From CAYLYU01 sp964501925 (GTDB taxonomy: Bacteria > Pseudomonadota > Zetaproteobacteria > Mariprofundales > Mariprofundaceae): a stretch of 64,000 bases of DNA. Where the stretch lies: the NCBI GenBank assembly GCA_964501925.1, contig CAZCTM010000008.1, positions 1 to 64,000 of the forward strand. The letters are read 5' to 3'. Below the pieces are notes generated by a model. That model was not told the DNA's origin. It saw only the letters and a list, made by a program, of their open reading frames with translations, and made no database searches. The stretch's first letter is position 1, and each line of letters opens with the position of its first letter. A program made the position numbers and the translations under genes. This document shows, piece after piece, positions 1-8,672 of the stretch.

Positions 1-510
1 CTGATAGGCCGTGTATAGCTCCCTCAGATTCACGCCGTTCCAGATTTCATCGCTCGCCTGCAGCGGACCAATTCCGGCATTCTTGCATTTTTCTATCCAT
101 GAAAGCAGGAATCCGGGCTGCAAGCGGTCGGCGTCGATATGGCGTGCTTTCAGGATGCGTCTGGCAAGGGTCTTCTGATCATCGGAATCCACCACCTGAA
201 AGTCTCGCTCGTAACCCAACATCTCGGCATAGCGACGCAAAAGGCGCAGCGAGATGGCATGGAACGTACCTGAGACCACGCCACCGCCATGATCCCCGAT
301 CAACTCTTCCAGACGCCCTTTCAATTCCGCCGCAGCCTTGTTGGTAAAGGTCACGGCCAGAATCCTGTGGGGTGGCACACCCATCTCACTGATCAGATAA
401 CCGATCCTGTGCACAATCGTGCGCGTCTTGCCGGAACCGGCACCGGCAAGAATGAGCTGGGGTCCACTTCCGGCCCTCACCGCCCTGGCCTGAGCAGGAT
501 TAAGCTTCAT
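1..510 (-). CDS. UvrD/Rep-family DNA helicase, N-terminal part (runs off the window)
   Basis: Only the first 170 residues lie in the window; the frame stays open to base 1. The protein starts MKLNPAQARAV and shows the SF1A pattern: Q-motif (NPAQARAV), Walker A AGAGSGKT at residues 22-29, motif Ia AVTFTNKAA near 50 and GTFHAISLRLLRR near 82. SF1A helicases of this family unwind DNA 3'-5' in repair or replication restart. The ATG overlaps the last 11 bases of the upstream CLC gene, so the two are probably cotranscribed. UvrD, Rep and PcrA cannot be told apart from this fragment. Confidence 0.9.
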   Translation of the reverse strand, partial: MKLNPAQARAVRAGSGPQLILAGAGSGKTRTIVHRIGYLISEMGVPPHRILAVTFTNKAAAELKGRLEELIGDHGGGVVSGTFHAISLRLLRRYAEMLGYERDFQVVDSDDQKTLARRILKARHIDADRLQPGFLLSWIEKCKNAGIGPLQASDEIWNGVNLRELYTAYQ

Positions 511-2305
511 GGGGCCCCACCCTTTCACCATGCTCCACGATTAAACTGTGATAAGTGGAAAACACCGCATTCCGTGAAAGGATACCCAATACCTTGCGGG
601 GGTTGTCCTTGGATACGACTGGCATCTGCTCAAACTCCTCCCGGTCAAACATCCTGATTGCCTCAAGCAGACTGCTATCCTCGGAAACGTAACGCACGTT
701 CCGGTTGGCCACTTCCGCCGCCACAACGACCTGATCCAGGCTTGGATCAAGCAGCCAGGGTTGCAAGTCAGAAAAGGTCACGATTCCTATCATCAGCTCC
801 TGATCATCCACAATCTGCACAATACCTCGACCTGATGAAACATAAATCGCCTTCAGCTCCTTCAGGGTAGCCGACTCATGTACGCTTGGGATGCTCTTCC
901 AGGGGATCTGATCCACCTTGGTCGCTCGCATCCATGAACGTTCCAAATGCCAGCTTGTCTCGACACCCTTCTCTTCCAGAGACTCGGTAAAGACGGAGGC
1001 CGTGCCAAAGGCGCGTTTGACGATGGTGGCAACAATACAGGCTGCCATCAGGGGAAGCATGATCTGATAGTTACCCGAAAGCTCGAAGACCATCAGTATG
1101 ATGGTCATGGGGGCCTGCAGGCTGGCAGCGGTCATGGCGCCGCAGGCAACCAGGGCATAAGCGCCATAGCTTTCCGAGAGGGTCGGTGCAATGCTATGGG
1201 CCACCCCTCCGAACAGGGCGCCCGCAATTGCACCCAGAAAAAGACTGGGCCCGAGCATTCCACCGGGAAAACCACCGGAAAAGCAGATGACCGTCACGGT
1301 CAGCTTTCCAATCAGCAAAATCGTCAGGAACAATGAAATGGGGAGCACAAACCCCAGAATCTCCGGATTGATTCGTTCCAGCATGATGGATTCCACTGTG
1401 CCGTAACCAATGGACATCACCTCCGGAAAGCCGATACCGATGAGCCCCATGATAAAACCCGCCAGTGCTGGCCGGTAGCGAACGTCCGGTGCTATTCTTT
1501 CGAACAGCCTTCGGACGGGCGCCAGGGCATTGACAAAGACCGTTGCCAGCAAACCGCAGAAGATGCCGAGAGCCACGTATGCCGGAATTTCCCAGGCACT
1601 GACCAGATGGTATTCCGGAATAATGAAGGCCGGATAATTGCCCAGTTCCGCACGTGTAATCACGGTTGCAATTACCGAGGCGATAACGATCGGACTGAAA
1701 GTGGCAATCGTGTAATCGGCAAGAATGACCTCGAGCGCAAACACCACCCCTGCGATCGGTGTGTTGAACGAAGCAGCGATACCGGCGGCAACCCCGCAAC
1801 CGATCAGGGTGCGCAGCTGCTTCTCGGACAGGCCAATCCGGTAACCGATCTCCGAGGAGATGACCGCACCCAGAGCAACCGTGGGACCCTCACGGCCCAA
1901 ACTTGCGCCACTTCCCGTACTGATGGCGGTGCCGAAGGTTTCCGTGATCATCTGTCTTGGATCAACCCTGGCACTGCGTTCCGCCAAGGCCTCCAGAACA
2001 CCCGGAACACCCCGAAGTTCCCCCTTCGGCAGAAAACGGACCATGATCCAGCCAACCGCCAAGCCGGCGGTTACGGGGCCAAGGAGGTAGATGTACCAGG
2101 GAATGTAACCTATAGCCATCTCCCATGACCTTTCACCGGTCCAGAAAACGGAAACCCATTCGATACCGGAACGGAGCAGAAGGGCCGCATAGCCTGCCAG
2201 CACGCCAACAAGCAGGGCCAGTATGCTCAGATAGAGAACGTCATGGGTTTTCAGCCAGGAAAATCCCTGATCCCAGAACCTGCTGAGCGAACGCGTTTGG
2301 CGGAT
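500..2305 (-). CDS. CLC-family chloride channel/transporter with C-terminal CBS pair
   Basis: Multi-spanning CLC protein. Numbering from the GTG at 2203: the anion-path motif GREGP is at 103-107 (gating Glu 105), the second filter segment SGGFPGGMLGP follows, and ELSGNYQIM holds the pore tyrosine. Two CBS domains fill the C-terminal third. Two positions are unusual: the inner proton-path Glu of CLC-ec1 (E203) aligns with Val159, and the filter Ser (GSGIP) aligns with Arg64 in LRGVP. The GTG at 2203 would cut helix B in half; the frame continues upstream with good helix-B sequence but has no ATG, GTG or TTG before the stop. A strong AGGAGGT (2311-2317) sits 5 bases from an ATC codon at 2303-2305, which I take as the probable start (601 codons). 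The end overlaps the helicase start. Confidence 0.85.
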   Translation of the reverse strand: MRQTRSLSRFWDQGFSWLKTHDVLYLSILALLVGVLAGYAALLLRSGIEWVSVFWTGERSWEMAIGYIPWYIYLLGPVTAGLAVGWIMVRFLPKGELRGVPGVLEALAERSARVDPRQMITETFGTAISTGSGASLGREGPTVALGAVISSEIGYRIGLSEKQLRTLIGCGVAAGIAASFNTPIAGVVFALEVILADYTIATFSPIVIASVIATVITRAELGNYPAFIIPEYHLVSAWEIPAYVALGIFCGLLATVFVNALAPVRRLFERIAPDVRYRPALAGFIMGLIGIGFPEVMSIGYGTVESIMLERINPEILGFVLPISLFLTILLIGKLTVTVICFSGGFPGGMLGPSLFLGAIAGALFGGVAHSIAPTLSESYGAYALVACGAMTAASLQAPMTIILMVFELSGNYQIMLPLMAACIVATIVKRAFGTASVFTESLEEKGVETSWHLERSWMRATKVDQIPWKSIPSVHESATLKELKAIYVSSGRGIVQIVDDQELMIGIVTFSDLQPWLLDPSLDQVVVAAEVANRNVRYVSEDSSLLEAIRMFDREEFEQMPVVSKDNPRKVLGILSRNAVFSTYHSLIVEHGERVGPHEA

Positions 2306-2457
2306 AACACACCTCCTGGTAGTGGATCTCTAAGACTATGCCCAGGCCGTTTATTGCACCAGTACAGACATCGTGCACTTTCATCGAAGATCGACACCAC
2401 CCACACGCCTTCCGCAACCAAATCGAAATGGTCTCCATTCCGGAGTATCATGTGTGA

Positions 2458-3375
2458 ATGTTGGCCATACTGTTCGGCATGTCAGCGATCATAGCCGCCG
2501 GCGTTACCTGGCGAATTGTCCTTGGCAATACTTCGGCCGAGAGTATCCGCGCCCATCTGGCCAAGTCCGTCTACGAGGTTTTTCTTCCCGCCCTCGTTCT
2601 GCATGTCATGTGGCAAACACCCGTTGATCTAAACACCCTGCGCATTCCCGTTGTTTCGGCTGTGGGCGTGTTGCTTTCCCTGCTTGCGGCCTATCTGATA
2701 TGCGGCCGGGGAGACGGTCGAGGAGGAAAAAGGGCAGCAGGGGCCATGTTGCTTGCAGCCGGGTTTGGCAACTTTACCTATCTCGGTTTACCGGTACTGA
2801 CCCAGACCTTCGGACCCTGGGCGCAATCCGTCGCCATTCCCTATGATCTGTTTTCCAGCACACCCTTGCTCTTTACCGTTGGGATCCTGATTGCCCAGCA
2901 CTATGGGTCTTGTCCCATGAAGATTCACGCAGGTATCGAGCTGCTGCGAGTGCCTGCATTATGGGCGGCGGCTTCCGGGCTGCTGCTCAGCACAGGCAAC
3001 ATCTCCATGCCCGCCTGGCTGGATGGCACCCTTGATCTTCTGGGTGCAGCTGTCGTTCCCCTGATGCTTTTGTCCATTGGCATGGCCCTGCGCTGGCAGG
3101 CAGGCTGGATGTCCCGACTCCCGCTGCTGGTCCCCATCATTCTCATTCAGCTCGTTTTCATGCCTCTTGTCGTCTGGGCAGCATGCATTGGTGTCGGCAT
3201 GCCGGAAAAACTGCTGGCACCTGCCGTCATCGAGGGTGCCATGCCATGCATGGTTCTGGGTCTTGTGATCTGCGACCGCTTCAGGCTCGACGCCAGCCTT
3301 TACGCCGAGGCGGTTACCGTCACCACGGCTGTATCCTTGCTCACCTTGCCGGTTTGGTTGAAACTTGTTCAGTAA
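2458..3375 (+). CDS. AEC (auxin efflux carrier) family transporter
   Basis: A 305-residue membrane protein with about ten hydrophobic segments in two halves, the pattern of the Mem_trans/AEC family that exports or exchanges carboxylates and related organic anions. The N-terminus MLAILFGMSAIIAAGVTWR and the glycine-rich mid segment FGNFTYLGLPVL are typical. An in-frame TGA lies directly before the ATG, fixing the start. It is divergent from the CLC gene and followed 35 bases later by a small membrane protein. The substrate cannot be deduced. Confidence 0.8.
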   Translation: MLAILFGMSAIIAAGVTWRIVLGNTSAESIRAHLAKSVYEVFLPALVLHVMWQTPVDLNTLRIPVVSAVGVLLSLLAAYLICGRGDGRGGKRAAGAMLLAAGFGNFTYLGLPVLTQTFGPWAQSVAIPYDLFSSTPLLFTVGILIAQHYGSCPMKIHAGIELLRVPALWAAASGLLLSTGNISMPAWLDGTLDLLGAAVVPLMLLSIGMALRWQAGWMSRLPLLVPIILIQLVFMPLVVWAACIGVGMPEKLLAPAVIEGAMPCMVLGLVICDRFRLDASLYAEAVTVTTAVSLLTLPVWLKLVQ

Positions 3376-3410
3376 ACCTTTTGTTACGGGATGGGAGGGA
3401 ACCGAATCCA

Positions 3411-3752
3411 TTGAGCACGGGTGACATTGTCTTTCTGCTGGTCTTCTTCTGGATCCTGTTTGTGGGTGCGAGGCTGGCCGTCTTTTCCATCAAGGTGGAT
3501 ATCAACATCAAGAAACGCCTTTGGCCGCTCCTGATCATTGGTCTGGGATGCCTTCTCCTCCTCACCGCCTGGCTTCTGGACTTTCCCAGGGCGGGATATG
3601 TCATCCTGGTACCCATCGTGGTGGCCATTCTGTTCACAAACCTGAGGGGGTTTTACTTCTGTGAGGCCTGCGGCAGGATGATGGCCTACAAAAACATCTT
3701 TTCCAAACCCGGAACGTGCTCAAAATGTGGCGCGCGCCTGAATCCGTCATGA
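3411..3752 (+). CDS. Small membrane protein with C-terminal zinc ribbon
   Basis: 113 residues if the TTG at 3411 is used; GGGAGGG lies about 10 bases upstream, and the longer open frame would overlap the AEC gene deeply. Three hydrophobic segments (about residues 6-25, 38-56, 62-80) are followed by a cytosolic-looking CEACGRMMAYKN...CSKCGARL, two CxxC pairs that should bind one zinc. I do not recognise a named family. It follows the AEC transporter closely, so it may belong to the same transcript. Confidence 0.7.
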   Translation: MSTGDIVFLLVFFWILFVGARLAVFSIKVDINIKKRLWPLLIIGLGCLLLLTAWLLDFPRAGYVILVPIVVAILFTNLRGFYFCEACGRMMAYKNIFSKPGTCSKCGARLNPS

Positions 3753-3842
3753 TCTTCCGACCTCCTTCCAAGACAGACTGTATCGGCATGATCTCTTGGC
3801 TAACCCATTGATTTCACGTATAATTTTTCAACAGGACCCCCC

Positions 3843-3874
3843 CTTGAAATCCCGGAAAACAGTCACTATATAAT
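3843..3874 (+). promoter_or_regulatory. Probable hsp20 promoter (heat-shock-like -35)
   Basis: CTTGAAA (3843-3849) matches the sigma-32 -35 consensus and also TTGAAA of sigma-70. TATATA (3867-3872) or TATAAT (3869-3874) follows after 17 or 19 bases. The leader between here and the ATG at 3931 contains a CCGGA/TCCGG inverted pair and ends in AAGGAGG. Confidence 0.55.
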
Positions 3875-3930
3875 AGTTGCCGGAGATGGATTTCCGGGAA
3901 ATACTCACATCATCATAAAGGAGGTGTGTT

Positions 3931-4359
3931 ATGACGTTGATGCGTTGGTCTCCATGGCAAGAACTGGAAAGCATGCATCGGCAACTTAGCCGCCTGCTTG
4001 ATGAAACGCCTGTAGGACTTACCGGTGAGGCAGGTGAGTGGGTTCCTACCGTTGACATTCGTGAAACGGATGATGCATTGCTGCTCCAGGTTGAACTGCC
4101 AGGCATTGAGAAAAAGGATGTTCACCTTGAGGTGCGCGACGATGTTCTCACCATTTCGGGCGAGCGCCGTTACGAGAAGGATGTGAAGGAGGAGAATGTC
4201 CATCGCATTGAACGCGCTTATGGCAAGTTCTCCCGCAGCTTCAGCCTTCCGAGCAATGTCGACGCCGAAAAGGTGGATGCCAAGATGAAGAATGGTGTGC
4301 TGGAGATTCGGCTTCCGAAATGCGAAAGCGCCAAACCGAAAGCCATCACCATTCACTAA
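3931..4359 (+). CDS. Small heat-shock protein, Hsp20/alpha-crystallin family
   Basis: 142 residues, the usual size. The N-terminal MRWSPWQELESMHRQL arm is followed by the alpha-crystallin domain (about 40-135) beginning WVPTVDIRETDDALLLQVELPG and including the GERRYEKD and FSRSFSLPSNVD strands. It acts as an ATP-independent holdase that keeps unfolding proteins soluble in the cytoplasm. AAGGAGG is placed ideally before the ATG; a heat-shock-like promoter lies upstream and a strong terminator downstream, so it is monocistronic. The C-terminal IXI-like motif is not obvious. Confidence 0.93.
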   Translation: MTLMRWSPWQELESMHRQLSRLLDETPVGLTGEAGEWVPTVDIRETDDALLLQVELPGIEKKDVHLEVRDDVLTISGERRYEKDVKEENVHRIERAYGKFSRSFSLPSNVDAEKVDAKMKNGVLEIRLPKCESAKPKAITIH

Positions 4360-4384
4360 TCCTGGCATTCTCGGTGTAATCGCC

Positions 4385-4412
4385 GGGGCCGCTCACGCGG
4401 CCCTTTCTTTTT
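4385..4412 (+). terminator. Rho-independent terminator of hsp20
   Basis: GGGCCGC (4386-4392), loop TCAC, GCGGCCC (4397-4403), then TTTCTTTTT. Strong hairpin with a T-rich tail 25 bases after the Hsp20 stop. Confidence 0.85.
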
Positions 4413-4570
4413 CTAGATGGACTGCTGTTTCAGAAGGATCAGCAAGCACTCGTTCCATCGGAAAGGGTAACCAAAGATCGTTTATCTTGCGCGCCTATTT
4501 TTGCTTCGGTAGCGTCGCGAATCTTTACCGTATCATGCGTTTGCAAACCCTATTGTAAGTAGAGGATATT

Positions 4571-6484
4571 ATGCTCGAATCAATGCGCAGTCATGCCCAG
4601 TCCTGGATCTCCAAGATCATTCTTGGAGGTATTGCCCTTTCATTCATCCTGTGGGGTGTTGGCGATTACTTCCTTGGTTCAAGGCTTCAGGAGGTTGCTG
4701 AAGTGGATGGTGAACCCATTTCGCAGCTTGAGTTTTCCCAGACATACGAGCGTCAGCTCAACATGTTCCGTGCGTCGGCCGGCAAGGATTTTTCCCTGGA
4801 AATGGCACGTCAACTTGGCCTGAAGGAACAGACACTTCAGACCATCATCAATCGCCGGATCATCCTCAGTGAAGCTGAGACGATGGGGCTTACCGCCCCA
4901 AAACCAACACTGGTGCAGCGTGTGCATTCCAATCCATCCTTTCAGACCGCAGGATCATTTGATCCCGCACGGTATCGGATACTGACCCGGAATCTGGGCT
5001 ACCGGACCCCTGCAGATTACGAGCAGGAATTGAAGCTGGATATGATGGCAGATGCCCTGCAGCAGGCCATTATCGGCAGTGCGATTGTAAGTGATGAAGA
5101 GGTTCGGCAGCGTTTCCATGAGGAGTATGAGAAAAGGGTTCTGGCAAGCCTGATTGTCGACCCCGAAAGCCTTCAAAAGAAGGTCAAGATCAACGATCAA
5201 CAGGCAAGGCAATACTATGAATCACATAAGGAAAAATATCGCTCACCATTGCGCCTGAGCATGGAAATCGTGGAAATCAACCCTGAAACCCTGGCCAAGG
5301 AAGTATCCGTGGATGAATCCGAGATCATCAAGGCGTATGAGGAACAGAAAGACAAATTCACTGAGCCGGAACAGCGCCGGGCTCGGCATATTCTTGTGCG
5401 CCTTCCGGAAAATGCCTCGGATGAACAGAAGCAGGCAGCACGGAAGAAAATCGAGGATGCCCTCAAACGTATCAAGGCGGGGGAGGAATTCGCAAAGGTC
5501 GCCAAGGAGGTCTCAGAGGATGTGACAGCAAAGGATGGCGGCGATCTCGGATTCTTTGGCCGCGGCTCCATGGTTCCCGCATTTGAAGAGGTTGCTTTCT
5601 CCATGAAGCCAAACGAAGTCAGTGATGTTGTCGAAACACCCTTTGGTTTGCACATCATCCAGCTGGTCGAAATCCGGCCCGCAGGCACCAAAACCCTGGA
5701 GGAAGTGCGAAATCAGCTTGAGACCCAGCTGCGCAGGGAAAAGGCGGGTGACGAGGCCTATAATCTTTCGCAGGATCTCGATGACGCCCTTGGCCGGGAG
5801 GACAGTCTTTCCGCGGCAGCCGAAGCCGTTGGCCTCCCGGTCAAAAAACTTGGGCCTGTCAGTCAGGAAGAGGCCATGGCTGACCCCCTGTTCGCCGGAA
5901 ATCCGGACTTTCGCAGGCAGATCTTCGCCGCAACGATGGATGATCCGGTTGAAATCCATGAGCTGGATGATGGCCGTTTTGTTGCCGTGCAGATTGTATC
6001 GCGGAAGGAGCCCGACATCCTACCTTTCGAGAAGGTTGCGGCAAAGGTCTATGCCGATGCCAAAGCCGAAGAGGCCAGGAGGCTGGCGATGGAACAGGCC
6101 AGGGAGATTCTGGAGAAGGCCAGGAATTCCTCACTGGACTCTCTGGCAGCCACCTACAGCCAGGCCTTGTTCCTTTCGAAACCCGTAAGACGAAACGGCG
6201 TGGGAGATGAGGCCGGCTGGCTGACAACGGAAGTCCTTGCAAAGGCGTTCCAGACCCCCATGGGGGGCTATGTGGCAAATGTCATTGAAGTGCCGAAGGG
6301 ATTTGCCGTGGTCCAGGTAAGGGACGTCATTTCAGCAACGGAAGAAGAATTCAGCAAAAAGGCAGAAGGCATCCGGCAGGAGCTTGTGAAAGCCAATGGG
6401 GCGGAACGCTTTGCCCGCTGGATCGCATCCGTGCGTGAGCGTCATGAGATCAATATCAATACCTCTGCGCTCGAGCGTTTCTGA
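4571..6484 (+). CDS. ppiD: PpiD-like periplasmic peptidyl-prolyl isomerase/chaperone
   Basis: 637 residues. An N-terminal cytoplasmic stub and one membrane anchor (about 15-34, IILGGIALSFILWGVGDYF) are followed by a SurA_N-like chaperone domain, a parvulin (PpiC-type) domain at about 270-370 (RRARHILVRLPENAS... GGDLGFFGRGSMVPAFEEVAF...TPFGLHIIQL) and a C-terminal SurA-like segment. It faces the periplasm near the Sec translocon and assists newly exported proteins. Length and order match PpiD (E. coli 623). AGAGGAT precedes the ATG. It appears monocistronic. Confidence 0.9.
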   Translation: MLESMRSHAQSWISKIILGGIALSFILWGVGDYFLGSRLQEVAEVDGEPISQLEFSQTYERQLNMFRASAGKDFSLEMARQLGLKEQTLQTIINRRIILSEAETMGLTAPKPTLVQRVHSNPSFQTAGSFDPARYRILTRNLGYRTPADYEQELKLDMMADALQQAIIGSAIVSDEEVRQRFHEEYEKRVLASLIVDPESLQKKVKINDQQARQYYESHKEKYRSPLRLSMEIVEINPETLAKEVSVDESEIIKAYEEQKDKFTEPEQRRARHILVRLPENASDEQKQAARKKIEDALKRIKAGEEFAKVAKEVSEDVTAKDGGDLGFFGRGSMVPAFEEVAFSMKPNEVSDVVETPFGLHIIQLVEIRPAGTKTLEEVRNQLETQLRREKAGDEAYNLSQDLDDALGREDSLSAAAEAVGLPVKKLGPVSQEEAMADPLFAGNPDFRRQIFAATMDDPVEIHELDDGRFVAVQIVSRKEPDILPFEKVAAKVYADAKAEEARRLAMEQAREILEKARNSSLDSLAATYSQALFLSKPVRRNGVGDEAGWLTTEVLAKAFQTPMGGYVANVIEVPKGFAVVQVRDVISATEEEFSKKAEGIRQELVKANGAERFARWIASVRERHEININTSALERF

Positions 6485-6549
6485 CACCTGATGGCTGTTA
6501 CCGGTACGCAGCGAGGATACACCTTGCAAAGGGCTGCTGGCCTGGAAAC

Positions 6550-6625
<76 letters not shown>

Positions 6626-6678
6626 TTCGAAGACGGCGCATTTAGCCATGCTCCCTTGGGGCTGTCAACACTATCCGG

Positions 6679-8109
6679 ATGAAAACCTCCGGAAAACCCC
6701 TGCGGCTTTTCCGGCGGGAGCTCTCGGCCGACTGTGAAACGCCTCTCTCCGTCTTTGCCCGGGTCCGTGGTTCGGGGGACTGTTTCTTGCTTGAAAGCGC
6801 AGAGGGAGGGGAAAACTGGGGGCGATACAGCATTATCGGATTTGAACCTGCGGCCATTGCCGTTGAACGGAACCACCAACTCCACATCAGCCACCGTGAT
6901 GGGAAGAAGGAGATGCTTTCCGGCAAAGATATCCTCGACTGGCTCAGGGATGAAGTGGAACAGGTTGACCCCCCATCCTCCGACGGGCTTCCCTTCAGTG
7001 GTGGCGCAGTGGGTTTTTTCTCCTATGACATCATTCATCGGTTCGAACCCATGGAGAGCAGGCATCCGCTCTTTGATGAGCCCGTAGCCGCCTTCCTGCT
7101 TGTCGACCGATTCATCATCTTTGACAATCTTCGCGGCTCCCTTTCCCTATGTGTCCTGGCACCGGAAGGAAGTCTTGTTGACGATCTTCTGGATACGATC
7201 GAGGCCAAACTGGAGGGACCCGGCCTTGCCCCCATGCACCTTGATCTTCATCAGGGTGATGTTTCCGGGCCGAAAGCGGAAATAAGTCAGGAGGAGTTCG
7301 AGGCCAATGTACGCCGCGCCAAGGAGTACATCCTTGCGGGGGACATCTTTCAGGTGGTGCTGTCGCAGCGGTTCAGTGCGCCTCTTTCATGTGATCCGAT
7401 CCAGATCTATCGTGCCGTTCGTCACATCAATCCCTCCCCATATCTTTTTTATCTGCATGTCGATGACACGCTGTTGATTGGTTCATCTCCGGAAATCCTG
7501 GTGCGCAAAGATGGTCGCAAGGCCGTGGTGAGACCCATTGCGGGAACCCGGCCACGCGGTCATACACGTGAAGAGGACGAGGCGCTGGAAAAGGACCTTC
7601 TTTCCGACGACAAGGAGCTCGCCGAGCATGTCATGCTTGTGGATCTCGGACGCAATGACCTCGGAAGGGTCTGCGAGTATGGCAGCGTGAAGGTTACGGA
7701 AGCCACAAAAATCGAGCGTTATTCCCATGTCATGCATATTGTTTCCAATGTCGAGGGAACGTTGAAGGACGGAGTGAGCTGTCTTGATCTTCTGGCTGCC
7801 ACCTTCCCCGCCGGAACCGTGTCCGGTGCACCCAAAATCCGTGCCATGCAAATCATTGATGAACTTGAGCCTGTGGCGCGAGGCCCATATGCCGGAGCCG
7901 TCGGGTACATTGCCTTCGGCGGCAAACATATGGATACGGCCATCACGATCCGGACAGCGGTGATCCGGCAGGGAATCATTCGGGTCCAGTCGGGAGCGGG
8001 CATAGTTGCCGATTCGGTACCCTCAAAAGAGCATCAGGAATGTGTCAACAAGGCGATGGCCATGTTCCGTGCCGTCGACCTGGCCGAGGCCCAGCAGGAA
8101 AAAGCATGA
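6679..8109 (+). CDS. trpE: Anthranilate synthase component I
   Basis: 476 residues. TrpE makes anthranilate from chorismate with ammonia from TrpG, the first committed step to tryptophan. The C-terminal chorismate-binding domain shows PIAGTRPRG, the LSDDKELAEHVMLVDLGRND helix, TFPAGTVSGAPKIRAM and AGAGIVADS; the N-terminal domain has the regulatory LLES...GRYS motif (LLESAEGGENWGRYS), implying tryptophan feedback control. The stop overlaps the trpG ATG (ATGA). No leader peptide or attenuator fits in the 53 bases between the tRNA and the start. Confidence 0.96.
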   Translation: MKTSGKPLRLFRRELSADCETPLSVFARVRGSGDCFLLESAEGGENWGRYSIIGFEPAAIAVERNHQLHISHRDGKKEMLSGKDILDWLRDEVEQVDPPSSDGLPFSGGAVGFFSYDIIHRFEPMESRHPLFDEPVAAFLLVDRFIIFDNLRGSLSLCVLAPEGSLVDDLLDTIEAKLEGPGLAPMHLDLHQGDVSGPKAEISQEEFEANVRRAKEYILAGDIFQVVLSQRFSAPLSCDPIQIYRAVRHINPSPYLFYLHVDDTLLIGSSPEILVRKDGRKAVVRPIAGTRPRGHTREEDEALEKDLLSDDKELAEHVMLVDLGRNDLGRVCEYGSVKVTEATKIERYSHVMHIVSNVEGTLKDGVSCLDLLAATFPAGTVSGAPKIRAMQIIDELEPVARGPYAGAVGYIAFGGKHMDTAITIRTAVIRQGIIRVQSGAGIVADSVPSKEHQECVNKAMAMFRAVDLAEAQQEKA

Positions 8110-8672
8110 TTCTGGTGATTGATAACTATGACTCCTTCACGTTCAACCTGGTCCAGTATCTTGGCGAACTCGGCCAGCAACCCCTCGTGCACCGAAACGA
8201 CCAGATCACAGTCAACGCCATCAGGAAGCTCGGACCCACGCATATCGTGATCTCGCCCGGCCCATGTACACCCAGCGAAGCGGGTATCTCGGTACAACTT
8301 GTCCAAGAACTCTCGGGCAGGATTCCCATCCTTGGTGTTTGCCTGGGCCATCAATCCATAGCCGCTGCCTTCGGAGGAAGGGTGATTCGTGCCCCGCGCC
8401 TGATGCATGGTAAAACCAGCGCCATCTACCACGATCATTCATCCCTGTTTACAGGCATACCTTCGCCCTTCACGGCAACCCGTTATCACTCCCTGATTGT
8501 GGCTGAGCCCCTGCCAGACTGCCTCAAGCGAACCGCCTGGACCAGTGAAAACGAACTGATGGGCCTGGCCCATGTTCAGCACCCCACCTTCGGGGTGCAG
8601 TTTCATCCCGAATCGATCCTGACCGAACATGGCCACAGGCTGCTGAAGAACTTTCTGGACGTGCAGTCATGA
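8106..8672 (+). CDS. trpG: Anthranilate/aminodeoxychorismate synthase glutaminase subunit
   Basis: 188 residues from the ATG that overlaps the trpE stop; the open frame begins earlier but the family start is MILVIDNYDSFTFN. It is a class I glutamine amidotransferase: nucleophile Cys in GVCLGHQSIAAAFGG, with His and Glu in VQFHPESIL. It supplies ammonia to TrpE and, as often when only one copy exists, may also serve PabB for folate. Translationally coupled on both sides by 4-base overlaps. Confidence 0.96.
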   Translation: MILVIDNYDSFTFNLVQYLGELGQQPLVHRNDQITVNAIRKLGPTHIVISPGPCTPSEAGISVQLVQELSGRIPILGVCLGHQSIAAAFGGRVIRAPRLMHGKTSAIYHDHSSLFTGIPSPFTATRYHSLIVAEPLPDCLKRTAWTSENELMGLAHVQHPTFGVQFHPESILTEHGHRLLKNFLDVQS

